The position numbers and the translations under genes were made by a program. From Chloroflexota bacterium (GTDB lineage: Bacteria > Chloroflexota > Dehalococcoidia > SM23-28-2 > RBG-16-64-32), in contig JAJCYV010000004.1 of assembly GCA_029262695.1 (NCBI GenBank), forward strand, positions 128,807 through 192,806: DNA of 64,000 nt, in the 5' to 3' direction. This document shows positions 1 to 10,200 of the stretch, one piece after another. The stretch's first letter is position 1. Each line of letters opens with the position of its first letter. Below the pieces are notes generated by a model that saw only the letters and a list, made by a program, of their open reading frames with translations, was not told the DNA's origin and did not search any database.

Positions 1-656
1 AAGAGCGCGAAGAACGGTATGGGCCAGGTGGTCGCGATATGAAAGTGGCCGTGCAACTGCATCATCACAAACGGCGAGAAGGCGAAGATGAAACCGCCCA
101 CGAGGGACATCCAGCGCTCCCGGGTCACGTGGTAGCTCAACGCGTAGCCGCCCGTGCCGGACAGCGCCAGGAATGTCAGCGCCATGATGTTCCATGTCAG
201 CAAGAGGTTGCCGCCGGTGATCACCTGAAGGGGGATCGAAAGGACCGCGTTCACCGGGGTCAGCGTATGGAGGTAAAGGTCGGTGCCCTGGGGGTAGTAA
301 AGCGAATCCGTGTGAAACGGGTTCGAGAGGCTGAACAAGGACTCCTTCACCCAGGCCATGTTCCACCACATGACGTAGGAATCCCCGGGCCAGGCGATGG
401 CGTGGTCGCTCATGTGAAGCGCCAGCGGCCATGTTTGGACGATCGCGAGGCCAGAGAAGAAGAGGAAGACCAGGAGCAAATTGAACCGCTGGGTTGCCCT
501 CGGTTCTGGCTGTTCCGCCGGGCGCCGCTCATCGGCCGGGCGCCGTCCTGCGACCGAATCCTGACGAACTGATGGATCGACGGTGGCCGGAACGGGTTTG
601 GAGCGAGGCGCCAGAACGCTCAGCGCGCCCGAAACGCCGGCGAATCTACCAGGCAT
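1..656 (-). CDS. Polytopic membrane protein, GT-C glycosyltransferase-like (partial, 3' end outside window)
   Basis: An open frame on the minus strand runs from an ATG at 656-654 off the left edge, so only about 218 N-terminal residues are visible. An in-frame stop lies just upstream of the ATG. A hydrophilic, Arg/Pro-rich tail of about 60 residues is followed by a membrane helix (NLLLVFLFFSGLAIV), then a loop with Trp/Tyr-rich segments (DSYVMWWN, DSLYYPQGTDLYLH), a second helix and an AFSPFVMMQLHGHFH segment. Short acidic and Tyr-rich loops between helices and the AFSP...H..H pattern are typical of large YfhO/GT-C-type membrane proteins that transfer lipid-linked sugars outside the membrane. 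The function is inferred from this style only; no catalytic assignment is possible on a fragment. Confidence 0.6.
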   Translation of the reverse strand, partial: MPGRFAGVSGALSVLAPRSKPVPATVDPSVRQDSVAGRRPADERRPAEQPEPRATQRFNLLLVFLFFSGLAIVQTWPLALHMSDHAIAWPGDSYVMWWNMAWVKESLFSLSNPFHTDSLYYPQGTDLYLHTLTPVNAVLSIPLQVITGGNLLLTWNIMALTFLALSGTGGYALSYHVTRERWMSLVGGFIFAFSPFVMMQLHGHFHIATTWPIPFFAL

Positions 657-928
657 CGCTTGCCCGGATCACGTCCCAGAACCCAACCGGCCTGAGCGCA
701 ACCTTCCGGCGAACCGGGAGCGCATACACAAGAGCGGCGGATGTCTCCCTTACAGCCATGACTGACCATATGACGTCTGGCGACTGAATTTCGATACACC
801 GATTCGTTACGTTCCGGCTGCTCGTCTAGATAGTCGTCGTTGGCGTTCAGGATCACCAAAGGCACCGCCGCTGTTGCCGCGGCCACTCTCGAACAGGCCG
901 TGCGGCACATTGACTGGGCCCGCTCAGG

Positions 929-944
929 CGCTAAAGTGTTAGCG
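929..944. promoter_or_regulatory. Inverted repeat in the intergenic region before the metalloprotease gene
   Basis: A perfect 6-bp inverted repeat, CGCTAA-AGTG-TTAGCG, lies 45 bases before the ATG at 989 and is a candidate operator or mRNA hairpin. The rest of the 332-base gap (657-988) holds no gene I can support. A GAGGGAGG ribosome binding site sits just before the ATG. Confidence 0.35.
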
Positions 945-988
945 TTCGTTCCGAAAGACGACTCGCCCGAAACAGAGGGAGGCCCGCC

Positions 989-3900
989 ATGACGTCTCGC
1001 GCCCGCACCGCAGCGCTCTTTCTTTCCGCTTTCACGATCGCCGCGATCGCCCTCGTTGCGTTAGTTCTTGCGCCGCCCACCGGTCACGATCCGGGCGTCT
1101 CAGCGCAACAGCAGCTCCCTGATCTCGTGGGTGGCATTCAGGGGCCAGGAAGCGCCTGCCCCGGCGAGGTGATAGGTGGTCAGGTCTCCTTGACCGTGAC
1201 GAACAACGGTGTGACGACAACCACGACCTTTTCCGTCGGCGTGTACCTGTCACGCGACGCGACTATCACCACGGGTGACACACTGCTCGTCGGCGGTCGT
1301 GAGTTCGTCCCCGGCGGTGTCAATGGCGGGGCAACGGTTCCTGTCAACCTCTTCAGCGGTGCCAGCGTTCCCTCCGCGACCGGGCTCGGAGGGTGGTTCC
1401 TGGGCATCTTCGTCGACGAGGCGGACGCGGTAACCGAGTTGAGTGAAACGAACAACGGTACCGGCGTGCCCATCCAGATCGTGCCGTGCACTTCACCCAC
1501 TCCCACAGCAACGCCCACGGCTACACCGACGGCTACTCCCGCTACGCCCACGCCCACGGCGACCCCAGCGACGCCGACACCTACGCCAGCGCCAACGCCA
1601 ACGCCCACGGCGACACCCACACCTGCGGCGACGCCGCTGCCCTTCTTCGAGTTCGTGCCGCTGCCCAGCCTCTTTCCGGTAGCGTTCCCTGCTTTCCCAC
1701 TTCCCGACCTCTCGATACACGGCATCGAAATCACGCAGGCGATCCAGTGCTTTGACACCAGTAACGGCCTCGCTGGCTGCCCGGACAACTCGCTGCCTGT
1801 CGTGGCCAAGAAGGACACGACAGCGCGTGTCTACCCGCGCTACTCCGGGCCGTTTGCGCAGATGGCCGGGGTGCCCGTGCGGCTGCACATCTTCGCCAAC
1901 GGCGTCGAGTACATCGTGAACACGATCGGTACCGCGAAGACCTTTATCGATCAGGCCAACAACGACAGCGCCAACTTCTGGTTCAACGTCAACTTCACAA
2001 ATAGCATCAACGTCTCGTTCTACGCCGAGGTCGATCCCAACAACGTCGTCGCCGAGTCGAACGAGAGCAATAACCGATTCCCGGCCTCCGGGACGATCAC
2101 GAAGAACTTCCAGAAGCGAGACACGGTGGACATCACCAGCTGGCGCACCCGCTACCATCCGTCCGGTTACACGGGCACCCAGTACGCGCAGGGCTGGGCC
2201 GTTAACGGCGGCGCCGCCGACTGGCTCGAGGTGCTGTGGCCGGTGCGCAGCGGCAGCGGCATCGATCACACGCTCAAGAGCGGCTACCTGAACTGGACGA
2301 CCGCCGTTTCAGGCGGGACCAGCAATCAGAATTCAAACGGCCAGCACGCCCTGATTCAGCGCCTGAACTCTGAGTGGGTGATGCATAACATCCTGCCGTT
2401 CTTGTTCGGCACCAACGCGCTGACCGGTGCCGAGCACGTCTACGGCTGGGTCGACGCGCAGGGCTACGGCGGCGGCCACGCCGACATGCCCGTTTATCCT
2501 CACGCCGGCGGCCTCGGCGTCGTTGGCATCGGTACGGACAACTTCTCGGGCAGCCCGAGTATCGATAGCCCGAGCAGCGGCGCCACCATCTTCGGCCACG
2601 AATTGACGCACGACTACGACGTGTACCACACGAACACCGGCGGCGATGACTGTGGCTCGAACGACAGCAACTCCGACTTCCCCTACGCCTCTTCCAGCAT
2701 CCAGGAGTTCGGCTACAACCCCGACACAGGCATGATCTACGACCCCGCCACCACGCACGACCTGATGAGCTACTGCCCGCCAGGCTCGAAGCAAGCGTGG
2801 ATCGCGCCCTTCACCTGGAACAAGATGTTCGGCAACTTCAGCCCCTCCGCCGCTGGAGCCTCTGTCGCTGGCCCGAACACGCTCTACGGCCGGGTCATGC
2901 CGACTGCCGCGCAGACGTCGCTGGCCGGCAACGTCTTCGTCGACAACCCCAACATCGACGGTGATGACGGAGCGGCCCTTCAGAACCTGCACAAGGTCGA
3001 CGGCGTGGGGCTGCAGGTGAACCCGCCGCCCGGCGAGTACCAGGTGCAACTCCGGGACGGCGACGCGGTACTCGGTACGAAGGCTTTCACCGTCGATTTC
3101 ACCAGCGAATACGCCTCGCACACAGGGCCTGCGGCTGGAACGCTGGCGGCGGAGGAGGTCTTCTCGCCCGAAGAGGCGCCCTTCGCCCAGATCCCCTTCA
3201 TCATGCCCTGGGTGGACGGCGCTACGTCTGTTGCCCTCGTCTTTGGCGGCGAAGTTCTCGACGAGGTCCCCGTCAGCGCGAACGCGCCGGTCGTGACCTT
3301 CACCAGCCCCGCCGGGCCGGAGACCTGGGTGGCCGGCGAGACCGAGACGCTGACCTGGGACGGCAGCGATGTCGACGGAGGCCCGCTGACGTACTCGATT
3401 CTCTACACCGCGGGCGGTGACGTCTGGGAGCTGATCGCCAGCGGCATCACCGGCACGTCCTACGGCGTCGAGGTCGACTTCTTCGCCGGCAGCGACAGTG
3501 CGCAGTTTGGCGTCGTGGCGACCGACGGCATCAACGTCGGTTCCGATGAATCGCCGCTGATCTCCATCCCGAACAAGCCCCCGATGGTGGCGATCAGCAA
3601 TCCCGCTCCGGGTACCGTGATCACTCCCGGCGGGCTCGTCGTGCTGTCCGGCGCGGCTGTCGACCTCGAGGACGGCAGTCTCGCAGATGACGTCTACGAA
3701 TGGTCGAGCGACCGTGACGGCGATCTCGGCACTGGTCCGTCGCTTCCCGTCAGCACCCTCTCGAACGGTGTCCACACGATCACATTGCACGTCGAAGACT
3801 CGGAAGGCGCCCCGGGCGAGGCGACCGTTGACGTCCTCGTTGCCATACCCGCTGTTGTCGATGTCCAGCCGGACGTCATATCTCCCGGCGGCACAACTCC

Positions 3901-4546
3901 AGGCGTCACGGTGATCGTCGTCCTGCCGTTCGGCTATCCTACGGACACACTCGACACCGGCTCTCTGAAGATGATCATCGGCTCCGAGACTCTCGACCCG
4001 ACAGGCGCTGTGATTCTCGGTGACACGGACTCTGATGGTCTCATCGAGCTGGAGCTGACGTTCGACGGCGCCGCGGTCCAGAGCGCCCTTCCCGGTGGCG
4101 TCGGCCCGGCGTCCGCCAGGATCGTCGGCGAGACCGGCGGCGGAGTTGGCGTTGAGGGGAGCGACACGATCAGCCAGGTCGGCGCAGGTGACGCGAACTG
4201 CGACGGCTCCATCAACCCGGTGGACTCACTGGTCGTCCTGCGCTACGACGCTGGTCTGCCCGTGACTCCGCCGGGGGACTGCATTCTCGTCACCGCGGAC
4301 CTCAACTGCGACGGCGAGGTCAATCCGATAGACTCCCTGATTATCCTCCGGTTCGATGCGGGACTTCCCGTGAGCCAGCCGGACGGCTGCCCGCTTCCAG
4401 GCACCGCGCCCATAGTGGCAGCTGTTGGTTCGGGCACGGGAGATAGCGTTCTCAGTCGGGGCTTCCCGGCGCTGCCACCCCTGACGTGGCTGGGCCTGGC
4501 GTTCGTGCTTCCCGCCCTCGTACTAACCGTTCGGAGGCGGTTCTAG
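989..4546 (+). CDS. Large secreted zinc metalloprotease with CARDB-like, Ig-like and dockerin-like domains
   Basis: This 1185-residue protein follows a strong GAGGGAGG ribosome binding site. Domains in order: a signal peptide (about 1-35); a CARDB-like domain (45-165); a Pro/Thr linker (168-215); a second CARDB-like region (230-385); a catalytic region with HELTHDYDVYH starting at His537; Ig/PKD-like repeats (about 750-1000); two dockerin-like calcium-loop repeats (DANCDGSINPVDS near 1068 and DLNCDGEVNPIDS near 1105); and a C-terminal hydrophobic helix followed by VRRRF. The zinc motif reads HExxHxxDxxH, a metzincin-like pattern with Asp where Gly is usual. It is probably surface anchored and proteolytic. 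The dockerin repeats resemble those of the small protein at 46610-46924, and a cohesin-like protein lies at 46971-47648. The substrate is unknown. Confidence 0.8.
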   Translation: MTSRARTAALFLSAFTIAAIALVALVLAPPTGHDPGVSAQQQLPDLVGGIQGPGSACPGEVIGGQVSLTVTNNGVTTTTTFSVGVYLSRDATITTGDTLLVGGREFVPGGVNGGATVPVNLFSGASVPSATGLGGWFLGIFVDEADAVTELSETNNGTGVPIQIVPCTSPTPTATPTATPTATPATPTPTATPATPTPTPAPTPTPTATPTPAATPLPFFEFVPLPSLFPVAFPAFPLPDLSIHGIEITQAIQCFDTSNGLAGCPDNSLPVVAKKDTTARVYPRYSGPFAQMAGVPVRLHIFANGVEYIVNTIGTAKTFIDQANNDSANFWFNVNFTNSINVSFYAEVDPNNVVAESNESNNRFPASGTITKNFQKRDTVDITSWRTRYHPSGYTGTQYAQGWAVNGGAADWLEVLWPVRSGSGIDHTLKSGYLNWTTAVSGGTSNQNSNGQHALIQRLNSEWVMHNILPFLFGTNALTGAEHVYGWVDAQGYGGGHADMPVYPHAGGLGVVGIGTDNFSGSPSIDSPSSGATIFGHELTHDYDVYHTNTGGDDCGSNDSNSDFPYASSSIQEFGYNPDTGMIYDPATTHDLMSYCPPGSKQAWIAPFTWNKMFGNFSPSAAGASVAGPNTLYGRVMPTAAQTSLAGNVFVDNPNIDGDDGAALQNLHKVDGVGLQVNPPPGEYQVQLRDGDAVLGTKAFTVDFTSEYASHTGPAAGTLAAEEVFSPEEAPFAQIPFIMPWVDGATSVALVFGGEVLDEVPVSANAPVVTFTSPAGPETWVAGETETLTWDGSDVDGGPLTYSILYTAGGDVWELIASGITGTSYGVEVDFFAGSDSAQFGVVATDGINVGSDESPLISIPNKPPMVAISNPAPGTVITPGGLVVLSGAAVDLEDGSLADDVYEWSSDRDGDLGTGPSLPVSTLSNGVHTITLHVEDSEGAPGEATVDVLVAIPAVVDVQPDVISPGGTTPGVTVIVVLPFGYPTDTLDTGSLKMIIGSETLDPTGAVILGDTDSDGLIELELTFDGAAVQSALPGGVGPASARIVGETGGGVGVEGSDTISQVGAGDANCDGSINPVDSLVVLRYDAGLPVTPPGDCILVTADLNCDGEVNPIDSLIILRFDAGLPVSQPDGCPLPGTAPIVAAVGSGTGDSVLSRGFPALPPLTWLGLAFVLPALVLTVRRRF
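1494..1641 (+). repeat. Low-complexity Pro/Thr/Ala-coding repeat
   Basis: Degenerate repeats of CCCACG/GCGACG-type codon pairs encode a PTPTATPT-type linker of about 48 residues between two domains of the secreted metalloprotease. Such linkers are usually extended and often glycosylated. The repetition makes copy-number change or assembly collapse possible here. Confidence 0.8.
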
Positions 4547-4560
4547 ACCTTGCTTCGAAG

Positions 4561-4593
4561 GGCGGAGCCTGCTGCATCGAGGTAGGCTCCGCC
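4561..4593. terminator. Bidirectional terminator-like hairpin between convergent genes
   Basis: A perfect 10-bp inverted repeat (GGCGGAGCCT at 4561-4570, AGGCTCCGCC at 4584-4593) with a 13-base loop lies between the 3' ends of the convergent metalloprotease and PEP-utilising genes. There is no clear T-tract on either side, so it may act as a hairpin barrier or mRNA stabiliser rather than a classic intrinsic terminator. Confidence 0.6.
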
Positions 4594-4601
4594 CGCCGCT
4601 G

Positions 4602-7124
4602 TCACTCCTTCAGCGTTACGTCTCCAGTGCTGCCATCCACGCTCACTATTTGGCCGTCCCGCAGAAGGCGTGTTGCGTCTCCGGTGGCCACGACCGCGGG
4701 CACGCGATATTCGCGCGCGATGATCGCGGAGTGAGCCAGGATACCACCGGTGTCCGTCACCAGGGCTCCGACGCTCGGGAAGAGCACGGACCAGACCGGC
4801 GAGGTGATGGGGCAGACGAGCACGTCCCCCGGTTGAAGCTTATCGAATTCGGCCTCGCTCATTATCACGCGCACGGGCCCGGTGTACTGCCCCGGTGAGG
4901 CGGCAACGCCGCGCAGCGCCGTCCCGGTCGCCTGCCTCTGCGCGCTCTGCTCAGCGGCGGTGACGCTATTCGTGTACCAGTAGACCGCTTCCATTACCGA
5001 TCTGGCCTCTGGCGGCAGCGCGTTGAACGACGGCGGCGGCCCCGGATCGTGACCGTAGGTCGGCGGGCCGGGGTGGGCCTCTACCCAGGCTCGCTCGGCC
5101 TTTCGGTGCGATACCAGGTCACTCTGGTCTAGGTGCTCGCGCAGCGACGCGCACGCCTCATTGAACTCCAGGAAGAACACGTCCTCACGTTGCGCGATCC
5201 GCCCGCCGTCCGCGAGGCGGCGTCCCAACTCCAGGACAGCGTAGCGCACAAGGGCCAGCGGGGCGCTGATCGTGTAGAACTCGTTGTCCTCACGTACGGG
5301 ATACGATTGCTCGGCGCGCGCCAATGCCCGTTCGAACCACTCCCGCTCGTTGGCCGGACGGCCGGCGAGCGCCGCGCGCGCCTCGGCGACGGTTCCTGCG
5401 CGCTTCTGCTCCAGAATTGAAGTGGCCTCCTCGGAGTCGTAGCCGCGCCCGAGCTGATCCCGAATAAGGCCCAGGATGAGCGCCGGCGACTCTGCGATCG
5501 TTGGGTCGGCAACCTCGTAACGAAGGGCGCGGCACCCGAACTCCTGCTGGTAGGCAGCAAAGGCGGCCGCAAAGCCCTCGTCAGCCGCAGCGAGCTCGCG
5601 ATGCGTGTCCTCGCTGATCCGCTCGAGAAGGCCGCGCAGGATGGGTCGCTCTCCGGCCATGCGGGCCAGCTCGGCCAGGCGGTGCGCCGGCTCGCTTGAC
5701 TTCTCCGACAGGCCGGTCATCATCTCGAACGTCTTTGGCTCGTCCCACGCGAGCAAGTCCCGACAGGCAAACACCAGATCCGACAGGGTGTGGGCGATCG
5801 GGCCATGGAGCCGGAAATGGATCCCGATGCCCTTACTGAGAAACTTCGCGGTTTTGGATACGTGATCGTGAAACTCGGCGTCTGAGAGGGCGGCGATGTC
5901 GACGGCTCTCAGCTCCGCGATGCCTGCCGTGAGATCTGGCCGCCAATCCTCATGCCACTGCCGGATGAGGCGGCCCGACTTGTCGGTACGGACAGCCTCC
6001 ACGCATTGCCTGATGCGAGAGCGCATCTGCGGGACGACACGTATCAACAGCGGCATCAGCCAGTCAGGAGGCCTGCGCCGGTCCTTGCCACCAAGGGGTA
6101 CCAGGCGCATGTAGTCCCAACCACCGATCTCCCGAAACTCGAGCGCTTCCAGGAGGAGACCGACTTCGTCGAAGCCGCGCTTGATCGCGGCGTTCCGCTC
6201 GGCGTGCATCAGCGAGCGGTTCATCGGTGAGTGGGGATGTGGAGAGTGGCTGGCCTCGCGCCGCCAGAAGCCGTGTGGCGGGTCCACAGGGACCGGCGCC
6301 AGCTCCGGTGCTTCCTCTGGCAGGGTCGTAATGGGACGCGCCTGGAGGAGGAACAGCTCTCCCCCCGCAAGCGCCCACTCGATGTCCTGAGGACAGCCGA
6401 GGTGAGCCTCTACCCTTCGTGCCAGATCGGCCACGAGGCGTGCCTCGGAGGCATCAATGGCGCGTTCCGGTGCCCGTCGGCAGACAGCCTCATCGCCCCG
6501 TACCAGCCACTCGTCGGGGGATGCCTCGCCGGAGACGAGGCGCTCTCCCAGGCCGCGGACGGCGCTGACGACCGCTTCGGTCCGGTCCCCGTTCACCGGA
6601 TTGGCGGTGAACGCTACTCCCGCTGCATCTGCCGGGACAAGGCGCTGGATCAACACAGCCATACCGCCGACCTCGTCTTCCGCCCGGGCGGCGCGATACA
6701 CGGCCACGTTCTGGCTGAAGGCAGAGCCCCAGCAGCGCCGCACTGCGGCGATCAGGGCTTCGGCACCGCGCACGTCCAGCACCGTTTCATACTGACCGGC
6801 GAAGGAGGCGCCCGGCAGGTCTTCGGCAACGTCTGACGACCGTACCGCCAGAGAATCATCACCGAAGGGCGCGACTGCTTCGAGCAAGGCGCTGGCAATT
6901 TCGGCCGGGAGCGGAGTAGCCGCCACCGCTTCCGGGGAGCTGTCCGCGTCGAAGCCGTTGGCAGTCAGAAAGCGGCCGTAGGCGTTCGTCGTTAAAACAA
7001 AGCCATCCGGCACCGGGAAGCCGGCCCCTGCCAGCTCACCCAGGTTGGCGGCCTTCGCGCCGGCGAGTCCGGAGTCGCCCAGCGACAGGTCCTTCAGGTC
7101 GATGGCGTAGCTGACATTCTTCAT
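4602..7124 (-). CDS. PEP-utilising dikinase-type enzyme (rifampin phosphotransferase / PEP synthase-like)
   Basis: An 840-residue protein. The N-terminal ATP-grasp domain begins GAKAANLGELAGAGFPVPDGF and includes RSSDVAEDLPGASFAGQ. A long central region (about 330-740) is followed by a C-terminal swivelling phosphohistidine domain, TDTGGILAHSAIIARE, with the catalytic His near 798. Length and domain order (ATP-grasp, substrate domain, His domain, no PEP-synthase TIM barrel) fit rifampin phosphotransferases better than true PEP synthases of similar size. The central domain is the least conserved, so the substrate is open. ATG 7124 or GTG 7130 can serve as start, both behind GAAGAGGG. The gene is convergent with the metalloprotease. 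Confidence 0.75.
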   Translation of the reverse strand: MKNVSYAIDLKDLSLGDSGLAGAKAANLGELAGAGFPVPDGFVLTTNAYGRFLTANGFDADSSPEAVAATPLPAEIASALLEAVAPFGDDSLAVRSSDVAEDLPGASFAGQYETVLDVRGAEALIAAVRRCWGSAFSQNVAVYRAARAEDEVGGMAVLIQRLVPADAAGVAFTANPVNGDRTEAVVSAVRGLGERLVSGEASPDEWLVRGDEAVCRRAPERAIDASEARLVADLARRVEAHLGCPQDIEWALAGGELFLLQARPITTLPEEAPELAPVPVDPPHGFWRREASHSPHPHSPMNRSLMHAERNAAIKRGFDEVGLLLEALEFREIGGWDYMRLVPLGGKDRRRPPDWLMPLLIRVVPQMRSRIRQCVEAVRTDKSGRLIRQWHEDWRPDLTAGIAELRAVDIAALSDAEFHDHVSKTAKFLSKGIGIHFRLHGPIAHTLSDLVFACRDLLAWDEPKTFEMMTGLSEKSSEPAHRLAELARMAGERPILRGLLERISEDTHRELAAADEGFAAAFAAYQQEFGCRALRYEVADPTIAESPALILGLIRDQLGRGYDSEEATSILEQKRAGTVAEARAALAGRPANEREWFERALARAEQSYPVREDNEFYTISAPLALVRYAVLELGRRLADGGRIAQREDVFFLEFNEACASLREHLDQSDLVSHRKAERAWVEAHPGPPTYGHDPGPPPSFNALPPEARSVMEAVYWYTNSVTAAEQSAQRQATGTALRGVAASPGQYTGPVRVIMSEAEFDKLQPGDVLVCPITSPVWSVLFPSVGALVTDTGGILAHSAIIAREYRVPAVVATGDATRLLRDGQIVSVDGSTGDVTLKE

Positions 7125-7297
7125 TGCCACTAAGCCCTCTTCCTGGTGTCTCTCAGAGATTCTCGCTGATTGTGCGTCCCCTAATATATGGCTGTCATAT
7201 GCAGTTGTCCAGAATAGTGCCGCGGCGTCGCCCGGCGTGGCTATCCGCAAGGCGCTTCGCGGCGTGGCCAACGCACCGGGCGACGGTTACGGGCTCC

Positions 7298-10200
7298 CTA
7301 CTCCTCCACTGACACGGCCTCGCTGATCGTCTCGCCGCGCCATTCTGGGCGGTAGTACGAGTACGCCTGCGAGGTCGCGCCTTTGCCTCGCACGGGGTAT
7401 TGAGCTGATACGTCGAATGAGAAGTTCAGCGTCTGCCCCGCGTCCATATCCTCTATGTATAGGATCACCTTTCGGCCCGCGACGTCGTACCGTTTGACGT
7501 TCGGGTCGTTCTGGACCATCTGTTCGAGGGATTCCGCGATCGGTGCGAAGCCGGTCGGCACCGCTATATCGAGCACAATCATCCCGGCCTGCAGCGGCTC
7601 CGGCGGCGCGAAAGTGACGCTGACGTCCAGTCGTACGGTATCGGTGACGCTCACCTGAGTCGTGTCGTAGTCGACCGAGATGTCGAACACGCTCAGCTCC
7701 TCTTCCGCCTGCGGCAGGTTGTAACGGGAGACCGCCTGGAACACGGCCTGCCCGCTCCCTTCCGCCTCCAACGTCACCGTCACGCCCTCGGGCACCGCGA
7801 CCATCTGCAGTACGTCGAAGTTGTCCGGCGTAATCCGCACCTGCTCGGTGACGTCGCCGGCGCGCACAGTCACCGTCATGTCCGTGTCCGATGCGGCGCC
7901 GGCCGCGTACTGCGTCAGCGCTTGCAGCGCGACCACCGTGTCCTGCGTGGACCCGAACCCGCCGAGCGAGTTGCGATGCGCGACCAGCCACTTCGCGGCG
8001 CGGCCCGCGTTGAGCGGGTCGCCGTGTTCAACGAGCGCCAGCACTGCGTAGCCCGTGGCCTCGATGTCGGAACTACCGGACGCCTGTCCCGGGAAGGGCG
8101 CGAAGCCCTGCCCGCCCACCGGCTCTGGAAGGTCGCCGCCGGACCAATGCAGACCGTCCTCGTCTTCTTCCGCCGCGGCCATCAGCTTCTCATAAGCCTC
8201 GCCGGCCCGGTCGCTATCCGCCAGCTCCAGCGCGTAGGTGACCAGCGCCAGCGAGTAGGGCTCATCGATGCTATCCAGGCGCCCCTCCAGGTACTCGATC
8301 GCCCTGTCGGCGGAGGCGGGGTATTCAGCTTCCAGCATGGCGAGTGCCGCATACGCCGTCAGGGCGTCGCGGCCCTGGATGCCTCCCAGAAGCTCCTGGT
8401 GGTGCACGAAGCCGACGTCCTCGAAGGAGCCGTCGCCGTTCTGGTGAGACACGATCCACTGGGCGGCGTCGCTGAGAACGGCCTCGTCGATGTAGATGAG
8501 GTCCTTTGCCTCAGCGAAGGTGCGCAGAACAAACGCCGTCAGGAACATGCTCCCCTCCGAGTCCTGGTTACCGAAGGCGGAGAAGCTACCGTCGGAGCGG
8601 CGATAGGTCAGCTCGCGCTGGTAGCCGGTGATCAGCAGCGTCTCCGCCTTGGCGCGGATCTCGGGGTTCAGCTGATTCGTGGACCGCAGGTAATCCAGGA
8701 TGTACGCGTCCGGCGCGAACAGCAACATGTTCTGCTCGCCACACCCGAACGGCATCTGCAGGAGCTGGTCCAGGCCCTGGATCGTCTGGCTCAGCAGGCT
8801 GCCGGTAATCGCGACGTAGGCTCGCGCGGAGTCCGGTACGATTTCCGGAGGCAGCGAGAGATCGATCGCCTTCGTGCCGCCCGGCGCCAGCACGCCGTTC
8901 TCCACGTACTCGCGCTGCACGCCTTCCGGCTCCACGATCATGCTCTTGATGATGGCGTCCGCAGCGTCAGTGCTGCGCGCCGTCACTTTCACCGTCTGCG
9001 TGCCGACGTCCACGGTCCGGATCATGAAGTCCGCGCCCCCGGTGTCGTTGGCCGCTACGGTCACGGTCTTCTCAGCATCGTCCAGAAGCTCAAACCATGC
9101 CTCGGGTTCGATCTCGACGACGAACTGCTGCTCGGAGTCGGTGTAGTTGTAGAGCGCCACCTTCAGCGGGAACTCCTCGCCGCGGATCGCCGAGTACGGA
9201 AGGTCCGCCGAAACGAAGAACGGCTGGAAGACCCGGTGCTCGGCTTCGACAACGCCCAGGCCATACTCAGGCGAGATCGCGATCGCGCGCAGGTCCCAGG
9301 TCGTGATCGAATCCGGCGACTCGACCGAGATCGAGGCGCGCCCGTCGTCATCCGTCGTCACTTCTTCCCAGATCCACGTCTCCGGGAAGAACTGGCGCAC
9401 ACGTTGCACCTCCGCTAGATCGGCCCCAGCATAATTGGCAGCCTCGGGTGCGGGACCGCCGACAGCAGCGGCATCGAAGGCGATGCCTCCACGTCCTCCG
9501 TCGGGGAACGCAAATCCCCCGAACGCCAGTTCCTTTCCTTCCGGCACGCGCTTGTTCGTCATCACAATCAGCCCGGCGTCGCTGAACGTGTCTTCGGCGC
9601 CCGGGACGATTATCGGCCCAAAGAAGAACTCCGCGTCGTGGAGTTCCGCCTGCGGCTGCTGATAGAGGCGCTCGATCTCGTCGAACACCTGCTGCAGGTT
9701 CAGCCGGTTCTCGGCGAGGATGAACACCGACCGGTCCACCGCCGCCAGGCCCACTTTCGCCACGCCCTGTGTCTGTACGTCCACCGTCACCTCGTCGCCG
9801 GGCCGCGACTCCTCTTCGCTGAAGGCCGCCACGACCTCGTGAGGGTAGGCTGCCTCGACGTCGAACGGGATGAAGTCGGCTGCAACTTCGCTGTTCGGCA
9901 GCACCTGGTAGACCAGCAGCTTGTTGGCGCCGGCCATCGCGGGCGTCACCTCGAAGCTGAAGTCGGGCGACTCGCTCACGGCGGTGAAGATGACCCGATC
10001 GCGTGACACGACTTCGTAGTAGAAGGCGCGTGCCTCAGACGTCGAATCCACGTGGAAGCGCGCCTCAACGCCCGGGCCCAGCTCGGTCGGGGGCAGCTGA
10101 CTCACGTGGATGAAGTTTCCGGATGGCGAGTACGCGGCGTTGACTTCCTTGTAGGCGTAGGCATCGCCAACGTGCGCATTGATCGTCAGCCTCATCGCTC

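Noticed and set aside
620-910. Minus-strand frame of 96 codons in the first intergenic region
   Set aside because: Overlaps the start of the partial membrane protein in another frame, has no binding site and no recognisable sequence.
2333-3790. Long minus-strand frame (485 codons) opposite the metalloprotease
   Set aside because: Antisense shadow: Arg/Asp/Val-rich, no domain, no start signal, while the plus strand encodes recognisable domains throughout.
7922-9418. Plus-strand frame of 498 codons opposite the alpha-2-macroglobulin gene
   Set aside because: Antisense of the thioester-domain coding sequence; composition is typical of a GC-rich shadow frame and no family is visible.
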